Source: UBA2589 sp965223235
GTDB lineage: Bacteria > Gemmatimonadota > Gemmatimonadetes > Longimicrobiales > Gaopeijiaceae
DNA: 64,000 bases
Direction: 5' to 3'
Assembly: GCA_965223235.1 (NCBI GenBank)
Contig: CBDCVV010000001.1
Span: forward strand, 1 to 64,000
In this document: positions 31,960 to 41,997 of the stretch, one piece after another
How positions within the stretch are numbered: position 1 is the stretch's first letter
How the letters are laid out: the number at the start of each line of letters is the position of its first letter
Made by a program: the position numbers and the translations under genes
The notes under the pieces: model-generated
What the model saw: only the letters and a program-made list of their open reading frames with translations
The model's database searches: none
Told to the model about the DNA's origin: nothing

Positions 31960-33137
31960 AAGTCGGCGATCTCCTCCTCGGTAAAGCCCAACTCCATGAG
32001 CACCTCATGCGTATGGGCTCCTGCGGCGGGAGGGGACCGATCGGCGCGGGGGCGGCGTCCATCCATCCGCATCGGGATCGCCACGTCTCTGTAATCGGGA
32101 ACCGCCGGATGGGGCGCCTCGGGAAGCATCTCCGCGGCGGCCACCTGCGGATCCGTGGCGACGTCCGCCACGTCGCGGATGGGGGAGGAAGGCACCGCGT
32201 GCGCGCGTAGTCGGCTCAACAGCTCGGACGTGGAAAGGAGTACCGTCTGCTCCTCCACGAGGCGATCGACCTCGGTCCTGTGGGCCACACGCGACGGATT
32301 CGAGGCGAACCGTGCATCGTCCGCAGCCTCTTCGACTCCGAGGGCAGCGCAGAGACGACGGAAGATTGCGTCGTTCCCCGCCGCAATCATGACGTGTCCA
32401 TCGAGCGTTTCGAACGCACGGTAGGGGGCGATCGATCCCAGGCTCGATCCCATCGGCCCTGGAACATCGCCGGTCGCCAAATGACCGAGGATGTGGTACG
32501 AAACCCAGGCAAGGGACGTGTCCATGAGTGAGGTCTCGAGCCGAGAGCCCCGTCCCTCCTGGTCCCGGACACGAAGCGCGGCCAAGATCGACAGGGCCGA
32601 CCACATACCCGTGCCGAAGTCGACGACCGACCCGCCTACGCGAGTCGGAGGGCCATCGGGTTGCCCCGTGACGGAGATGATTCCGGCGAACGCCTGCATC
32701 AGCGGGTCGTAGCCGGGTTGGTCCGACATCGGTCCGTCTTGGCCGTACGCGCTGATCGACAGATGAATGATGTCGTCCCGAATCGCCCGAATCGAAGAGT
32801 AGTCGATCCCCAGCCGTTCGGCGGCTCGCGGCCGGGAAGCTTGGACGAACACGTCGCTCACGGCCACGAGCCGACGAAGCGCTTCCATCCCGGACTGCGA
32901 CTTCAGGTCCAGAACGATGCTTCGCTTGCCACGGTTCGCGGAGAGGAAGAGTGTGCTGTCTCCACCCCAAAAGGGCGGACCCCAAGCCCTCCCCAAATCT
33001 CCTCCCGGCGGCTCCACCTTCACGACTTCGGCACCGAGGTCGGCGAGAATCTGCGTACAAAACGGTCCCGCCAGATTCTGCGCTACGTCGCAGACCCGTA
33101 CTCCTTGGAGCGGCCCCGGCGCCGTGCTCCCCTCCAT
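31956..33137 (-). CDS. CaiB/BaiF family CoA transferase
   Basis: This 393-residue class III CoA transferase moves CoA between carboxylic acids through an enzyme-bound anhydride. The conserved N-terminus (LQGVRVCDVAQNLAGPFCTQ, ILADLGAEVVKVEPPGGD) and the active-site Asp in GYDPLMQAFAG are present. Length is slightly below the usual 400-430. Substrates cannot be told from sequence. Its stop overlaps the convergent SUMF gene by 4 bases. Its start shares the boundary base with the stop of the PD40-amidohydrolase gene upstream, so the two minus-strand genes are probably co-transcribed. Confidence 0.9.
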   Translation of the reverse strand: MEGSTAPGPLQGVRVCDVAQNLAGPFCTQILADLGAEVVKVEPPGGDLGRAWGPPFWGGDSTLFLSANRGKRSIVLDLKSQSGMEALRRLVAVSDVFVQASRPRAAERLGIDYSSIRAIRDDIIHLSISAYGQDGPMSDQPGYDPLMQAFAGIISVTGQPDGPPTRVGGSVVDFGTGMWSALSILAALRVRDQEGRGSRLETSLMDTSLAWVSYHILGHLATGDVPGPMGSSLGSIAPYRAFETLDGHVMIAAGNDAIFRRLCAALGVEEAADDARFASNPSRVAHRTEVDRLVEEQTVLLSTSELLSRLRAHAVPSSPIRDVADVATDPQVAAAEMLPEAPHPAVPDYRDVAIPMRMDGRRPRADRSPPAAGAHTHEVLMELGFTEEEIADF

Positions 33138-36100
33138 TAGTTGCCTGTCGTGTGGACCGGAATCGACCCATCGGTCTGCCAGTAGAACCCTTCCGCAGGT
33201 CGCTGTTCAGGCCACCGTTGGTTGAGCGTCGGTCCCTCGAAAAGGCGACCGTTCTTCATGACGAAGCGGATCGTGTTGGTGTTGCGAAGATCGTCGAGCG
33301 GGTTCGAGTTCAGCACGACCAGGTCGGCAAGCTTACCGACCTCCAGTGATCCAAGGTCGCCATCCAGTCCCAAGGCATCCGCGCCGATGATGGTGGCGAT
33401 CCGGAGCGCCTCGTGGTTCGTCATACGATCCGACGCGCCGACCAACCACAGCTCCCAATGGTAGCCGAGTCCTTGTAGCTGGCCATGACTCCCCACGCCC
33501 GCCCGACCGCCGGCCTCGACTACGTCATCGAGGAAGTCCGAAATCTCTCGGTGGATGTACTGGGACTCATCGAACCAGCCGGGCACCCGCCGGGCCGACT
33601 TGGAGTAGATCTCCTCCCACGGCGTGAAGGTGGCGAGCTTCGCGTCTCGTAAGACATCGGTCGTGGTATAGAAGAGGTTCTCCGCCCAAGGCCCACCGTA
33701 CGTGACCACGATCGTCGGTGTAGTTGCCATGTTCGACTGAGCCACCAGCTCGACCACGTCTTGGTAGAGAGGCACGCCAGGGAGGTTGTGCTCGGTTCCC
33801 GAGTATCCGTCCTGAGCCATCGTCATGTTCAGCCGAAGGTCCAGGCTTCCTTCCGTCGTCGGCATGAGCTCTAGCTCTCGCGCGGCTTGGATGATCCACT
33901 GCCGCACTTCCCGATTCCCGGCTCCGTACATCTTGATCGTTTTGGTATCGAAGTAGTCGGAGTACCTACGGAGCACGTCCCGGGCTTCGTCGAGGCTGGA
34001 AATGCGCTCGCCCGAAAAGACGCCCTGTCCGGTACTGTAGACCCTCGGCCCGACCATGGATCCTGCTCTCACCATGTCTTCGTACGACAACACGTCGCTC
34101 GATCCCGTTTGTGGATCGCGCGCCGTGGTGACGCCATAGGCGAGGTTCGCCGCATATGACCAGGGCTGCGCCCTGTGCACGCTGAACGAAGCACGCAGGT
34201 GGGCATGAGTATCGACGAAGCCCGGTACGATTGTGGCCCCGCTCATGTCCATCCGCTCGGCATCTCCCGGAACCGTGACGGAAGCCGACGGGCCGACCGC
34301 GACGATTCGGTTGTCACGCACCACGACCGTGCCTCGCTCGAAAACCTCTTCGCCGTTCATCGTGATGACCCGCGCGTTCTCGAGTGCGATCACCCCCCGC
34401 GGGATATCGCGATCGACCTCGACGCGAATGCGACGCTCCGCAGGCCGGTACTCGGCGTCTTCTTCTTCCGACTCGTCGTCATCCCCGTCGGAGTCGTCGT
34501 CCGCTGCACCCTCAGCGTCTCGCTCGGCTTCGACACTATCCGCGAAAGCCTCAGCCGCAGCGAGGTCGTACTGAAAGTGGGCGTTTCCGAGGGCCCAATG
34601 GACCGACTGGCCATCCGCGGACCACGCCGGAAACTGAGCCCCGATGTCGGTCAGGCGTGCCGCGGGAAAGGATGCGTTCGCCGGATTCGCCACGGAGATC
34701 GTCGGGGCATCGGGGCCGAGGCCTGTCGGCACGGTTACGGTGTAGAGCTGGTTGCCGACTTGGGCAAGCGCCTGATCTCCCGCCGGGGCCATTAGGATGA
34801 GACTCGCCGGCGTCCCGGAGCCACCGCCACCGTTCGGACTCCCTCCCCTCACCTGAACGTGCTCTCGCCGATCCGAGCCATCCCAACGGAGCGAAACAAG
34901 CCCGGTTCCGGCTTGAAACGCGTAGATCCGATCGGGAGAGCCCGCAAAGTGTGGGCGCGAAAGACCCGACACAGCCGTGATCACCTCCGCGATCCCCCCG
35001 CCCTCCGGGATCGCGACCAACTCGACCGCTCCACGAGGCACCCCTTGGGTCAACGCCTCCTGGTAGGCGCGACGGGGACCTCGAACGGCTACCACGCGTT
35101 CCCCGTCCGGAGACCACACCGACTGTGTGTAGAAGGCAGGGCGGACTGTAATGCGCCGGAGGTCTCCACCTCCGGAATTCACGACATGAAGGTGCCCTCC
35201 CTCGCCCTCTGTGTACGTCGAGAAGACCAGGCGGTCTCCATCCGGAGACCACGCCGGCATAGCGCTCATCGCGCCTCCGTCATCGATCCGACGAGGCTCC
35301 CCGTTCCCTTCCTGAAGGTAGATGTCCCCCATGATGGTGAACGCGATCCGTCTACCATCAGGCGAGGGAGCGATGTCCCGTATCTGCTTGGCGACGAAGG
35401 TGGGTGTGTCTTCGATGGGATAGTCGAAGTCCACCTCGGGCCCCATCGGCAGCTCGACTTCGGCGCGGAATGGGATTTCCGTGGTCTCCCCAGTCGCGAT
35501 CGATACGCGCCATATCTTGCCTGCGTAGAAGACGACGACGTCTTCCGAGTCGGGGGTGAAGCTCATACCGGGGTAGGCGTCTCGGGCCGCGCGCGACTCC
35601 TGCTCATCGCGTTGCACCGGAAAGGCGAGCCAACGTTCATCGCCAGTCGTCAGGTCCCGAATCCGTAGCCCGGTTTGCGAGAGGTGTCGGCTTGCGTAGA
35701 CCAACCACTGACCGTCGGGCGAAAGCGTCGGTCGGAACGCGCCTCCGTATCGTCCCGAACGAGATGAAGTCTCACCGGTCTCACGATCGTAGACCGAGAG
35801 CTGATAGTCCCGACCGGGGGAGTTGTACTGCCAGGTCCCCGTGCGACGTGCGTACCAGATGTACCGATCGTCGGAGCCGAACGCGGCGCCCGTGGTCCGC
35901 ACGTTGGCGGGCTCTTCAATCAGCTGAGCACCACCTCCCCCTTCGCGATGGTACATCCAGAGCTTCCCCTGCCCCGGGTTCTGCTTGGTGGCAACGATGT
36001 ACTCGCCGTCGGGTGTCCATTCCGGTGATTGGTACGCGCTCGTCTTCCCAGACGTGATGCGCACGGTATCCGCGCCATCCAATGAAATCGTCCAGATCCC

Positions 36101-36469
36101 GTCCCCGCCGCTCCGATCCGAGACAAAGACGACTGTGGAGCCGTCAGGACTGAACCTTGGCTGCCCGTCGAACGCCATGCCGTGCGTGAGACGCCGCGCG
36201 GTGCCGCCCTCGATGGGGAGGGTATACAGGTCACCCAACAGATCGAAGACGATCGAAGACCCGTCCGGACTCACGTCGACCGAGATCCAAGAGCCTTCGG
36301 TGAAGGTCTCGGTCAAGGTCCGCGTCGGCGTCAGAGGAAGGCCTTCTTTCAGCCGCTCCACTGCCTCATCGACCTCGTCGTCCTCACTCTGAGCCCGTAC
36401 GGCGTGGGGTTGCCAAGCCGCACCCAAGACCAACACGCCCAACCCGACAATCGACCAACGGTTCAGCAT
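33137..36469 (-). CDS. PD40 beta-propeller / amidohydrolase fusion, secreted
   Basis: About 1110 residues. The start at 36469 is chosen because AGGAG precedes it and a signal peptide begins there (MLNRWSIVGLGVLVLGAAWQ); the frame continues upstream to 37438 over the divergent gene and is rejected. Residues 50-720 are TolB/tricorn-like WD40 (PD40) blades with repeated FSPDGSTVVFVSDRSGGDGI-like motifs. An acidic linker (DDDSDGDDDESEEE) follows, then a composite amidohydrolase domain: metal HxH in VDTHAHLRAS, and GSHGQLQGLG and DADALG-like C-terminal strands ending LADLVVLNSNPLDD. The family is common in Gemmatimonadota and Bacteroidetes and is thought to degrade exported peptides or amides. It is divergent from another amidohydrolase. 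Confidence 0.88.
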   Translation of the reverse strand: MLNRWSIVGLGVLVLGAAWQPHAVRAQSEDDEVDEAVERLKEGLPLTPTRTLTETFTEGSWISVDVSPDGSSIVFDLLGDLYTLPIEGGTARRLTHGMAFDGQPRFSPDGSTVVFVSDRSGGDGIWTISLDGADTVRITSGKTSAYQSPEWTPDGEYIVATKQNPGQGKLWMYHREGGGGAQLIEEPANVRTTGAAFGSDDRYIWYARRTGTWQYNSPGRDYQLSVYDRETGETSSRSGRYGGAFRPTLSPDGQWLVYASRHLSQTGLRIRDLTTGDERWLAFPVQRDEQESRAARDAYPGMSFTPDSEDVVVFYAGKIWRVSIATGETTEIPFRAEVELPMGPEVDFDYPIEDTPTFVAKQIRDIAPSPDGRRIAFTIMGDIYLQEGNGEPRRIDDGGAMSAMPAWSPDGDRLVFSTYTEGEGGHLHVVNSGGGDLRRITVRPAFYTQSVWSPDGERVVAVRGPRRAYQEALTQGVPRGAVELVAIPEGGGIAEVITAVSGLSRPHFAGSPDRIYAFQAGTGLVSLRWDGSDRREHVQVRGGSPNGGGGSGTPASLILMAPAGDQALAQVGNQLYTVTVPTGLGPDAPTISVANPANASFPAARLTDIGAQFPAWSADGQSVHWALGNAHFQYDLAAAEAFADSVEAERDAEGAADDDSDGDDDESEEEDAEYRPAERRIRVEVDRDIPRGVIALENARVITMNGEEVFERGTVVVRDNRIVAVGPSASVTVPGDAERMDMSGATIVPGFVDTHAHLRASFSVHRAQPWSYAANLAYGVTTARDPQTGSSDVLSYEDMVRAGSMVGPRVYSTGQGVFSGERISSLDEARDVLRRYSDYFDTKTIKMYGAGNREVRQWIIQAARELELMPTTEGSLDLRLNMTMAQDGYSGTEHNLPGVPLYQDVVELVAQSNMATTPTIVVTYGGPWAENLFYTTTDVLRDAKLATFTPWEEIYSKSARRVPGWFDESQYIHREISDFLDDVVEAGGRAGVGSHGQLQGLGYHWELWLVGASDRMTNHEALRIATIIGADALGLDGDLGSLEVGKLADLVVLNSNPLDDLRNTNTIRFVMKNGRLFEGPTLNQRWPEQRPAEGFYWQTDGSIPVHTTGN

Positions 36470-36634
36470 CCGTCTGCTCCTAGAAGGTGGCCGGTGTCGT
36501 GAGATCGCACCGGTCGCCGGGCAAGATCGCGGGCAGAGACGCACTCCGCCACGCCGGAACCGGAGGTGCGGTCGTCTGTACAGCACCGGACTACGGCCCC
36601 AGCTTGGGCGCCTACTCAACTGTGAGAAACTCTG

Positions 36635-37786
36635 ATGCTCCGATCCCGATCGACGTGGCGTGCGCTCGCCTGCCTCATAGTCCTGGTGACTCCCATAGCT
36701 TGTGACGCCCAGCAGCGGCGACCCGCTCAGGATCGGCAACCCACGATCCCCCCTCCAACGATCACCGAGTACAAGCCTCAATCGACTCTGGTCGTCCCGG
36801 AGAACTTCGTGGCGAGAGCCCGCTTCCCCGTGGTGGACATTCACGGGCACCCTCCGACGTTGGATAACGAGGAGGCCATCGAACGGGTGATCACGGCCAT
36901 GGACGAGTTGAACATCGGTGTCATGGTACAGGCCCGGCCCAGTTCGGGTGACCGGCTCCGCTCCCAGATCGAGGCAGTGCGTGAGGCGGGGTACGAAGAC
37001 CGCTTCGTCTTCTTCGCTTCGATCGACCTGAGCGATGTCGGCCCGGGGTCTGGGGCGCAGATCGCGGCTCAACTCGAGGCAGACGTGGCGGCCGGTGCGG
37101 TGGGGATCGGAGAGGTCAGCAAAGCGTTCGGGCTCTTCTACGAGAAACAGGACGGCACCCGTCTCCAACTCGACGACCCCGAGCTCGATGTCGTCTGGGA
37201 GACGGCAGCGCGACTCGGCATCCCGGTCTTCGTCCATACCGCCGATCCGCCAGAGTTCTTCGAGCCCCTCGACCTGACGAACGAGCGGTGGCTCGAACTC
37301 GCGCTCTTCGAGAACCGACGCTTCAACGACCCCACGCGCTTCCCCTCGTTCGAGCAGTTGATGAGCGAGCGGAATCGCATGATCGAGAAGCACCCGAACA
37401 CCACCTGGATTCTCGCTCACATGGGTTGGCACACCCACGACCTCGCCGCGCTAGGTGAGATCTTCGATGCCAATCCCAACGTCCTCGCGGAGGTCGGAGC
37501 AGTGCTTTACGACCTCGGTAGACAACCGCGCTTCGCGGCGGAGTTTTTCACCAAGTACAAAGACCGGGTCCTGTTCGGAAAAGACTCCTTCCGACCCGAA
37601 GAGTATCCGTACTTCTGGCGGGTTTTCGAGACGGCGGACGAGTACTTCGATTACTACCGAGATTATCACGCCTTCTGGAAGCTCTACGGGATGGACCTCT
37701 CCGACGACGTACTGCGAGCCATGTACTACGAGAACGCAGCACGGATCATCCCGGGCCTCCCCACAGCTCCATTCGAGGGGTCGTGA
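36635..37786 (+). CDS. Amidohydrolase-2 family lipoprotein
   Basis: This 383-residue TIM-barrel metallohydrolase has a lipoprotein signal (LACLIVLVTPIACD). Metal ligands are visible in VVDIHGHPPT (HxH), FVHTADPPEF (His), LAHMGWHTHD (His) and the final Asp in LFGKDSF. These match the amidohydrolase-2/decarboxylase-like group rather than the imidazolonepropionase group. It is divergent from the PD40-amidohydrolase across a 165-base promoter region. Its stop overlaps the GTG of the next (frameshifted) gene by four bases. Confidence 0.87.
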   Translation: MLRSRSTWRALACLIVLVTPIACDAQQRRPAQDRQPTIPPPTITEYKPQSTLVVPENFVARARFPVVDIHGHPPTLDNEEAIERVITAMDELNIGVMVQARPSSGDRLRSQIEAVREAGYEDRFVFFASIDLSDVGPGSGAQIAAQLEADVAAGAVGIGEVSKAFGLFYEKQDGTRLQLDDPELDVVWETAARLGIPVFVHTADPPEFFEPLDLTNERWLELALFENRRFNDPTRFPSFEQLMSERNRMIEKHPNTTWILAHMGWHTHDLAALGEIFDANPNVLAEVGAVLYDLGRQPRFAAEFFTKYKDRVLFGKDSFRPEEYPYFWRVFETADEYFDYYRDYHAFWKLYGMDLSDDVLRAMYYENAARIIPGLPTAPFEGS

Positions 37787-39260
37787 CGGTGCATCGCCGA
37801 CGCACCGGGGCCCTTCTCGCGGTCATGCCGCTCGCCATGGTTGCGTGCGTAGAATCCTCGCCCACACCCGAATCGAATCCGCTTCCCATCTTCGCCGGCT
37901 CCAACGACTACTGTGCCGTGCCGGACTTCGACTTGGACGTCCTTGCGCACGTTCCGGGGCCGGGAAGCACCCCGGTCGATGACGTGAACTGGTTCGCTCG
38001 GCCGGTCCCACACGACGGAGACGACTGGATCATCGCCTTCGCGAGTCACGACCAGAACTACCTGTACAACCTCTCCGAAGACCGTCGGGTGATGATCCCT
38101 GATCGCTCCGACGCGGTCGCCACCCCGGACGGGCGGTACATGACCGTCCCCCTCGTACTACACCCCCGACTCGACGATCCGCTTTTATCCGGTCGACCCC
38201 ATGCTCGACGCATTGGCGGAAGGCCGTGACGTGCCCTGATCTAGAGCCGTCCTACGTCCATGATCACCCGGCCCTCGGACGGGTGTACTATCAGTCGACG
38301 GCACTCGTCTCCGAGACGGACACCGATAGCGGACTGGAGTCCCTCTATCGAATGATGTTCTCAGGGACGAGCGACGCCTCGGGCTTCCGAATCGTCGACT
38401 ACCTCTTCAGGCATCGAGCGGACGACGGCGAGCTGCTTTCCGTCGAGGCCTCGGCCCCGATGGCGATTTGCCCCGAGATCGAGAACGATCTGAACACGCC
38501 GTTCATCTCCAAGGACGGCCGGTACGTGGCGGCCCACACCAGTCCCCGTGCTGAGAACGCGTTCCACGCCGGTGCCTCACTCAAGATCTTCGAGATCACC
38601 TCCACCGATCCGTCGAACGGCACGACGACGTGCAGCCAAGTCGCCGACCTCGGCTTCGCCGCCGGAAAGGCTGACTTCAGCTTCGACAATTCGATGCTGA
38701 CCTTTCATCTGAGCCAGGGCGCGTACCTCACCCCGTTCGTGAACGGAGGGCTTCCCGAGCAGACGATTACCGACGTGGTGGTAGCACGCTTGAACCACGA
38801 CGCCGAAGGCCGCATCCGAGGCCACTCCGGAGTCCAGCGCCTCTCCACATCGCTGCAAGCCGGCGTGGGAAGCTACTTTCCCGCGTTCTTCCCCGACGGA
38901 AAACTCTTCTTCCTCTCCAACCGCGTGCCCCGTGAAGCCGAGACCGGAAAGGCCTTCGACTTCCGCGTCGTGGACCCCACGGCCCGAGGATGGCGCACGG
39001 CGATCGACGAGATCGATCGTGAGCAGTGGGCTGTCTTGGGCGAGCTGTGGGCCGACGCGTGTACCCCGAACGTCGCCGCACTCGAAGAGCCACCCTTCCC
39101 CCTCGAAGCACATGAGGCCGCGTTCCAGGCGATGGCGTTGAACGTACCCCAATGTGAAGCCCTCGTCGTGGACGCACGGGCCTCAGACGGAAGCTCTAGG
39201 GGCACGGAGGAATGGGATGGTCTGATGGCGCTGTGCAGCGCCGTCGTGGGAGGCGAATAG
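37783..39260 (+). pseudogene. PD40-like lipoprotein gene split by two +1 frameshifts
   Basis: Two adjacent frames, 37783-38229 and 38226-39260, are one gene. The first codes a lipoprotein signal (GALLAVMPLAMVAC) and propeller-like sequence up to GRYMTVP near 38148. The third frame between them then reads sensibly (SYYTPDSTIRFYPVDPMLDA, then LAEGRDVP) up to about 38236. The last frame continues with DLEPSYVHDHPALGRVYYQ. Removing one base near the C5 run at about 38146-38150 and one near 38234-38237 restores a single protein of about 490 residues with PDGKLFFLSNR-type blades. Either the gene is inactivated or the assembly carries two insertion errors. It follows the amidohydrolase in the same unit. 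Confidence 0.72.
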
Positions 39261-39262
39261 AC

Positions 39263-40024
39263 CTAGGGCCGCACTACCGCGTCTAAAAAGCGCCCATACC
39301 CATCGGCGTCTCGGTACCCTGGGAGGACGGGGGCGACCGCACCGTCGTGGAAGACGACAATCGACGGCGCGTGCAGCTGAGAGCCGCGGTGCAGGAGCTC
39401 AACCGAGTGGAGTTGTCGAGTCGCTCCCTCGGGCATCCCGACGCGGCTCGCCTCGCGCTCCGCGAAGTCGATATCGCCGTAGGCGATGAGCACCGGCAAG
39501 ACCTCGAAGCCCCTGGTATCGGCCGCCTCGACGACCTCGCCGAAGCCATCTACGGACAAAGGCATGTGCGGCGACCACGAGTACACGATCAGAGACCCCG
39601 CCGCCGCCTCGAGCGCCGCTAGTACGTCCGAGTCACCGACGACGTTGGCGCGAGGGCCGGGAGCCTTTCGGCGCTCCCGAAAAACGGAAAGGGTGCACGA
39701 AGCGTCGTTCCGACGGGACTCGACGCCGAGAGAGTCATGCCGGGCCACAGTTGCTGCCCCGGCGTGCTCCATGCGCACGGTCACCCACACACCGAAGTCC
39801 TCTGTCGCATACGCCCGGGCAACACGCTCTGAAGCTACGCGGGGGAGCTCGAGGTAGCCGGGCTCCGCGCTCCACTCGTCGAGAGTGCGCTCGACGAAGG
39901 AGGCACACGTCGTCGTCTCGAGCGACTCTCCGGATAGACGCGGCCGTGGGGCGTCCGGGGTGCATCCGGCGACGGTCAGAGCTACGAGAACGAGAAGGGC
40001 CCCTCGGGTCCGAGCGCCGGTCAT
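39263..40024 (-). CDS. Lipoprotein with thioredoxin-like fold lacking catalytic cysteines
   Basis: This 253-residue lipoprotein (LLVLVALTVAGC) has an N-terminal half of unknown type. The C-terminal half reads like a thioredoxin fold: SLIVYSWSPHMPLSVDGFGE, EVLPVLIAYGD, and HAPSIVVFHDGAVAPVLPGY with the cis-Pro-like SIVVF segment. Where thioredoxins have WCGPC, this has WSPHMP, so no disulfide exchange is expected. It may act as a binding or peptide-sensing protein. It is the last gene of a minus-strand operon with the LytTR regulator (ATGA overlap), and its stop is 2 bases from the convergent pseudogene end. Confidence 0.68.
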   Translation of the reverse strand: MTGARTRGALLVLVALTVAGCTPDAPRPRLSGESLETTTCASFVERTLDEWSAEPGYLELPRVASERVARAYATEDFGVWVTVRMEHAGAATVARHDSLGVESRRNDASCTLSVFRERRKAPGPRANVVGDSDVLAALEAAAGSLIVYSWSPHMPLSVDGFGEVVEAADTRGFEVLPVLIAYGDIDFAEREASRVGMPEGATRQLHSVELLHRGSQLHAPSIVVFHDGAVAPVLPGYRDADGYGRFLDAVVRP

Positions 40025-40785
40025 GCGTCCATCATCGCCCGGAGCGCTTGGGACCCGTTTCGGCTGGTGATCAACTTGGTACCGTCGTCGAGCACCAACA
40101 CCAACCGCCGCTCGTCGTAGCGCTTGATCGAGGAGACTCGGTCGAGGTTCACGATGTGTCCCCGATGGACCCGCACGAAGGTACGCGGATCGAGTCTCCG
40201 CTCGAGCTCTCCTAGCGTGGATTGCATCGTGAGCGCTCGTCCGTCCACCCAGAGTGACACCCCGCCATCCACCGCATCCACACGTGCAATCCGGTCGACT
40301 GCTACGGGGACCATCCCGCCACGGTGTTTGGCGAAGAGCCGGTGGGCTGGTGAATCACTCGGGTCCGGCCGGCTCGCCGAGCCGGACGAGGTGGTTCTTC
40401 CCTCGCCTAAGAGTCGCACCCGCACCCGGTCGAGTGTCTGGAGGAGGCGCTTCTGCCCGAACGGTTTCACCAGGTAGTCAACCGCACCTTGTTCGAATGC
40501 GGCCACGGCATACTCGTCGAAGGCCGTGGTGAATACCACGGTCGGTTCATGCTCCAGCGCGTCCAATACTTGGAGACCGTTCATGCCCGGCATCCGGACA
40601 TCGAGAAAAACCAGGTCGGGCTCATGCTTGTGAATGAGCCGTACAGCCTCGTTCCCCTCGGAAGCCTCGGCGACGATCACAACCCACTCCACGTCAGAGA
40701 GGTACTCCACGATCGCGCGCCGTGCTAAAGGCTCGTCGTCACAGACGACTGCTCGAACCCGCACCAATCGCGCCTCCTCGGTCAC
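40021..40785 (-). CDS. LytTR-family response regulator (LytR/AlgR type)
   Basis: This 254-residue regulator has an N-terminal receiver (Asp in LVFLDVRMPGMNG, Lys in YLVKPFG) and a C-terminal LytTR DNA-binding domain (IARVDAVDGGVSLWVDGR, RTFVRVHRGHIVNLDRVSSI, RLVLVLDDGTKL). Such pairs control envelope, competence or transport genes. Its start overlaps the LytS-type kinase stop (ATGA), so kinase and regulator are made together. The likely target is its own operon with the ADOP permease, by inference from position. Confidence 0.92.
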   Translation of the reverse strand: MTEEARLVRVRAVVCDDEPLARRAIVEYLSDVEWVVIVAEASEGNEAVRLIHKHEPDLVFLDVRMPGMNGLQVLDALEHEPTVVFTTAFDEYAVAAFEQGAVDYLVKPFGQKRLLQTLDRVRVRLLGEGRTTSSGSASRPDPSDSPAHRLFAKHRGGMVPVAVDRIARVDAVDGGVSLWVDGRALTMQSTLGELERRLDPRTFVRVHRGHIVNLDRVSSIKRYDERRLVLVLDDGTKLITSRNGSQALRAMMDA

Positions 40786-41948
40786 CGTGCCGCTGCGGGC
40801 CGTAGCCCCGAGCCACCGCCGTCAGCGAGCCCCGGCGTGCCCATCTCGGGTATCGCTCCTAGAGCGCCGTCATCCGGAGCCGGCTCGGCCGGAAGGGTAA
40901 AGACCACGCTGAACCCTGACCCACGCCCGTTCGACCATTCGAGACTCGCTCGGTCACCGTACAGCACCTCGAGCCGCCGTCCAAGCAGCCACAAACCACG
41001 GCCCTCAGGTGCCCGATCCAGGGACGCCGAGCCGACACCGTCGTCTCGCACCTCGACCGCGAGAACGTCGCGCTCGAGTCGCACCACTACCTCGATCGTG
41101 CCTCCCCGGGGGGTCGGCTCCAATCCGTGCTTCACCGCGTTCTCGACAAGTGTCTGTAGAGAGAACGCAGGGATCGCCATCTTCCCGACCCCATTCGGGA
41201 CGTCCCATACGACCCGTAGCCGCTCCGCTAGCCGTAGTTCCTCCAGAGCGAGATATCGGCGCGCAACCTCCACTTCCTTCGCCAAAGGCACCCGATCTAC
41301 GTCATCGCGCTGTAAGATCGATGCGTATCGGATAAGGGTCGCGACATCTTCGATCGCGCGCTCCGCCGTGGAAGGATCCGAGCGTACCAGCAGCATGAGA
41401 GAGTGAAGCGTGTTGAAGACGAAGTGGGGGTTGAACTGGGCTCTAATCGCCTTGGCCTCGGCTTGAGCTCTCAGGACCGCCTCCCGAGCGACTAGGGCCC
41501 GACTCTCCTGGTAGCGCGTCATGGATTCCGACCACATAAGGGCGCCCAGAAACACCACATAGATGAATCCCGCGTTGATCGAGGCCAACCCGAAGCGCTG
41601 CGCGCGGGAGAGCTCCGGCATCGATTCCGGAGCAAAGGGAAGCTCAGTGACGAGCCAAATAAGGCATCCGTTCACTAGCGCGAAGACCACACCGATCAGC
41701 ATGTGCAACGCGACCATTCGCCAAGTTGGCCAATCGGGACGAAGTAATCGCCTCCGGTAAAACGCGACGACCGCGGTGGTGAGAATCAGCGGGCTGACGC
41801 CGAGCACGGCTAAGCCGACTCGGACCAAGCTGCCATCCCACTCGTAGGTCAGCTCGAGGGATACGGCCAAAAGGAGGAAGGCCAGCCAGGCCAGAGCGAA
41901 ACGCACCCAGAATTCGTGCCGGGGGGTCTCCAACGCGTCTGTGGTCAT
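40782..41948 (-). CDS. LytS/YpdA-type sensor histidine kinase
   Basis: This 388-residue kinase has four or five N-terminal transmembrane helices and a short coiled linker. The His_kinase core follows (QFNPHFVFNTLHSLMLLVRS with the phosphorylatable His in the NPHF motif). Its HATPase domain has ENAVKHGLEPTPRGG and RDDGVGS. The sensor part is a compact membrane domain without a large periplasmic loop, which suits intramembrane or transporter-linked sensing. It lies between an ADOP permease gene (50-base gap) and its LytTR partner. Confidence 0.9.
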   Translation of the reverse strand: MTTDALETPRHEFWVRFALAWLAFLLLAVSLELTYEWDGSLVRVGLAVLGVSPLILTTAVVAFYRRRLLRPDWPTWRMVALHMLIGVVFALVNGCLIWLVTELPFAPESMPELSRAQRFGLASINAGFIYVVFLGALMWSESMTRYQESRALVAREAVLRAQAEAKAIRAQFNPHFVFNTLHSLMLLVRSDPSTAERAIEDVATLIRYASILQRDDVDRVPLAKEVEVARRYLALEELRLAERLRVVWDVPNGVGKMAIPAFSLQTLVENAVKHGLEPTPRGGTIEVVVRLERDVLAVEVRDDGVGSASLDRAPEGRGLWLLGRRLEVLYGDRASLEWSNGRGSGFSVVFTLPAEPAPDDGALGAIPEMGTPGLADGGGSGLRPAAAR

Positions 41949-41997
41949 TCCGTTCGCATCGCCTCACTCACTCTGGTTCACCGGCTCCGCTAATCCA

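Noticed and set aside
36470..37438. Upstream extension of the PD40-amidohydrolase frame (1433 residues)
   Set aside because: It lies over the divergent amidohydrolase gene, has no homology, and the signal peptide with AGGAG starts at 36469.
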